Assembly: GCF_022662015.1 (NCBI RefSeq)
Contig: NZ_JAKMCM010000005.1
Coordinates: forward strand, 62,001 to 126,000
Source: Aestuariivivens sediminicola
GTDB lineage: Bacteria > Bacteroidota > Bacteroidia > Flavobacteriales > Flavobacteriaceae
Length of the DNA stretch: 64,000 nucleotides
Direction: 5' to 3'
Shown: positions 62,533 through 64,000 of the stretch, piece by piece
How the letters are laid out: each line of letters starts with the position of its first letter
Numbering within the stretch: the stretch's first letter is position 1
The notes under the pieces: model-generated
Told to the model about the DNA's origin: nothing
Databases searched by the model: none
The model's input: only the letters and a program-made list of their open reading frames with translations
Translations under genes and position numbers: made by a program

Positions 62533-63726
62533 TTAATCCTTTAAATCCACTTTATAATTTACTGGAGTATGGCAAATATTGGTAAGTGGACCTTTTATTT
62601 TCAATATTTTTGCTTTTTCGGATTCCTCATTATATTCATAAACACGATATAAAAAGTAATTGTCCTTTTCAATAATACTCTTTTCAAGTTCATTTCTTGT
62701 CACATAGAATGTCGAGTTTTTACTTCCTTTGGTTGTTTTTACTTCAATATATTTTGGGTTGCCATTCAATCCATATGATAAGATGTCATAGCCCAATCCA
62801 TCCCCTTTATTCTTTGCTACGTGTTTGACCTTTTTTGATAAATTATTCTTTCCATTCAACTCCAAGAACATTTTTTCCTGTTTATAGACCCATATCTCAC
62901 CCAAATCTCCTATCCTTTTGTTTTCAATATTGTTTTGTATATGGTTGATAATGCTTGGTCTAAAGCTTATTTCATCAACTTTGGCAATCAAATCAGTGGA
63001 AGAAACCTCGTCCACAGATATTATTTCAGCAAGTGGGTCCTGATTCGACTTTATACTGTCAAAATGTTCTGCAACTGCATAAATGAAGTCCTGGGTCAAA
63101 ATATTGTAATTTTTATCCCTATAACAATTCTCATCGAGCCTATTTTCATGTAGGGTCAATAATTCTTGGTCCTTCTCAATTTCAAACCTAAGTAGTTCGC
63201 ATAAATTTTGAAACAAACCTATATTTTCTACCCTTCCAGCTACAGGTCTGTGAGCATATTCTATTTTTTCAGCAAATTTCTTGAACATCCCGAACTTATA
63301 GAAGAAATATCTTTCGGGATACATAAGGGTAAGATACACTATTATCGCCCTATGGTCCTGATAATGATTTATCTTCTCTGGGAACACCTTATTACTTAAT
63401 ATTCCGAAATCATTACGGAAATTTTCAATTCTTTCTAAAAGGTCAAAATCTTCATCATAAAGCAAACGAAACATATCCCTGACCTGTTCGGGAGATACTT
63501 CAATGTTCTCAAGAAGCAGCTGTTTGGGAAAATATAAACGAGAGTCGAGCAGATTCCCAGATTTACTGAGGGAAGTTTCTACATTGGAATAAAAGTTGAC
63601 TGAATCAATATCAAAATTTTCTTGGAATTGCTTTATTGCATGCCACTTATAGATTTCCTGGTAATGGATGGTCTCAAACTCCCATTTGTATTTTTCAATA
63701 TATGACTTTACTAATTTGATGTTCAT
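62533..63726 (-). CDS. DUF3883 PD-(D/E)XK nuclease-like protein
   Basis: A 397-residue protein. Residues 270-390 hold the DUF3883 domain: Glu277 (GDLGEIWV), Asp314 in GDGLGYDILSYG, Glu328-x-Lys330 in YIEVKTTKG. DUF3883 is found as a nuclease module in restriction and other defence genes. The N-terminal 260 residues are helical and unlike anything I know. It faces the 59497-62425 operon, with 107 bases between stops, and its start is 80 bases from the recombinase stop. Confidence 0.8.
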   Translation of the reverse strand: MNIKLVKSYIEKYKWEFETIHYQEIYKWHAIKQFQENFDIDSVNFYSNVETSLSKSGNLLDSRLYFPKQLLLENIEVSPEQVRDMFRLLYDEDFDLLERIENFRNDFGILSNKVFPEKINHYQDHRAIIVYLTLMYPERYFFYKFGMFKKFAEKIEYAHRPVAGRVENIGLFQNLCELLRFEIEKDQELLTLHENRLDENCYRDKNYNILTQDFIYAVAEHFDSIKSNQDPLAEIISVDEVSSTDLIAKVDEISFRPSIINHIQNNIENKRIGDLGEIWVYKQEKMFLELNGKNNLSKKVKHVAKNKGDGLGYDILSYGLNGNPKYIEVKTTKGSKNSTFYVTRNELEKSIIEKDNYFLYRVYEYNEESEKAKILKIKGPLTNICHTPVNYKVDLKD

Positions 63727-63806
63727 GAATGTAGTTTTTTGAAAAGTTAGTTGGGTGTTTTATAGTTTATCTAAAAGTAAAAAATAATGTTCACTGATAA
63801 GATAAC

Positions 63807-64000
63807 TTACGAATCAAATATCCTCATGGTCAATCCCTTGGCAACGACCTCAGCATCAACATAATGTTTATTCACTATTTTCATGCTACCATGGGATGTG
63901 AGTTCAATTACACTATCGCCAACTTTTTTATTTAGATAGGAAATATATGTTTTTCTTAGCACCTTAAACTGCTTGAGCTTATTATCTGGAAAAGCTTGCA
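63807..64000 (-). CDS. tyrosine recombinase/integrase (C-terminal fragment)
   Basis: The last 64 residues of a tyrosine-type site-specific recombinase, cut by the window end. LRKTYISYL is a variant of the LRHT box with the second catalytic Arg. HGSMKIVNKHYVD has the nucleophile Tyr and its preceding HxS turn. The protein is likely the integrase of a mobile element covering part of the 49-64 kb region. Its N-terminal and the target site are outside the window. Confidence 0.65.
   Translation of the reverse strand, partial: QAFPDNKLKQFKVLRKTYISYLNKKVGDSVIELTSHGSMKIVNKHYVDAEVVAKGLTMRIFDS

Overview
The window looks like a chromosomal segment of a Bacteroidota bacterium, most likely a marine Flavobacteriaceae. 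This is inferred from TAnnTTTG -7 promoter boxes, scarcity of Shine-Dalgarno sites, many signal peptides and lipoboxes, low GC, and flavobacterial-looking versions of Alr, Tdk and RsmI. No species can be named from the sequence alone.

Region 1 (1-21.7 kb) is mostly conserved core. It holds an ABC ATPase fragment, a prolyl oligopeptidase and an M28 peptidase, asd, mscL, a tdk-alr pair, a conserved unknown gene with a membrane acyltransferase-like protein and rsmI, an OsmC protein, a PNGase F-like secreted enzyme with recJ and an MFS carrier, lpxH-queD, two tiny membrane proteins missed by length-limited ORF calling, MATE-GNAT, a universal stress protein, a sulfatase lipoprotein and a DUF3088 protein.

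Region 2 (21.8-26.8 kb) is a self-contained mutagenesis cassette. An XRE/S24 (LexA-like) repressor is divergent from a shortened DnaE-type polymerase that overlaps a DinB-type polymerase by ATGA. A 37-bp palindromic operator sits on the shared promoter.

Region 3 (26.9-49 kb) is metabolic and accessory. It has an S33 peptidase, a sodium:solute symporter, an ABM monooxygenase, a second hydrolase, and a three-gene operon with planctomycete-type domains (PSCyt1/DUF1549/LamG/DUF1553, DUF1501, DUF2231-cytochrome-LRR). It also has an AraC regulator next to an NmrA/DUF1772/membrane gene set, an SGNH-CIA30-aldo/keto reductase run, a DUF6090 protein and a PLP decarboxylase.

Region 4 (49-64 kb) is a variable region. 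Most genes are poorly known and visibly AT-rich. The gaps carry a dispersed structured repeat (copies near 51.3, 52.2, 56.6 and 58.5 kb, partial copies near 49.4, 50.5 and 54.5 kb), a broken tRNA-Ala and an integron- or recombination-like spacer. The right end has four co-directional genes (59.5-62.4 kb and a facing one at 62.5-63.7 kb) including three different PD-(D/E)XK nuclease-like proteins, beside the C-terminus of a tyrosine recombinase. This is the best candidate for an undescribed, possibly defensive, module. No rRNA operon, intact tRNA, CRISPR array or transposase was seen.
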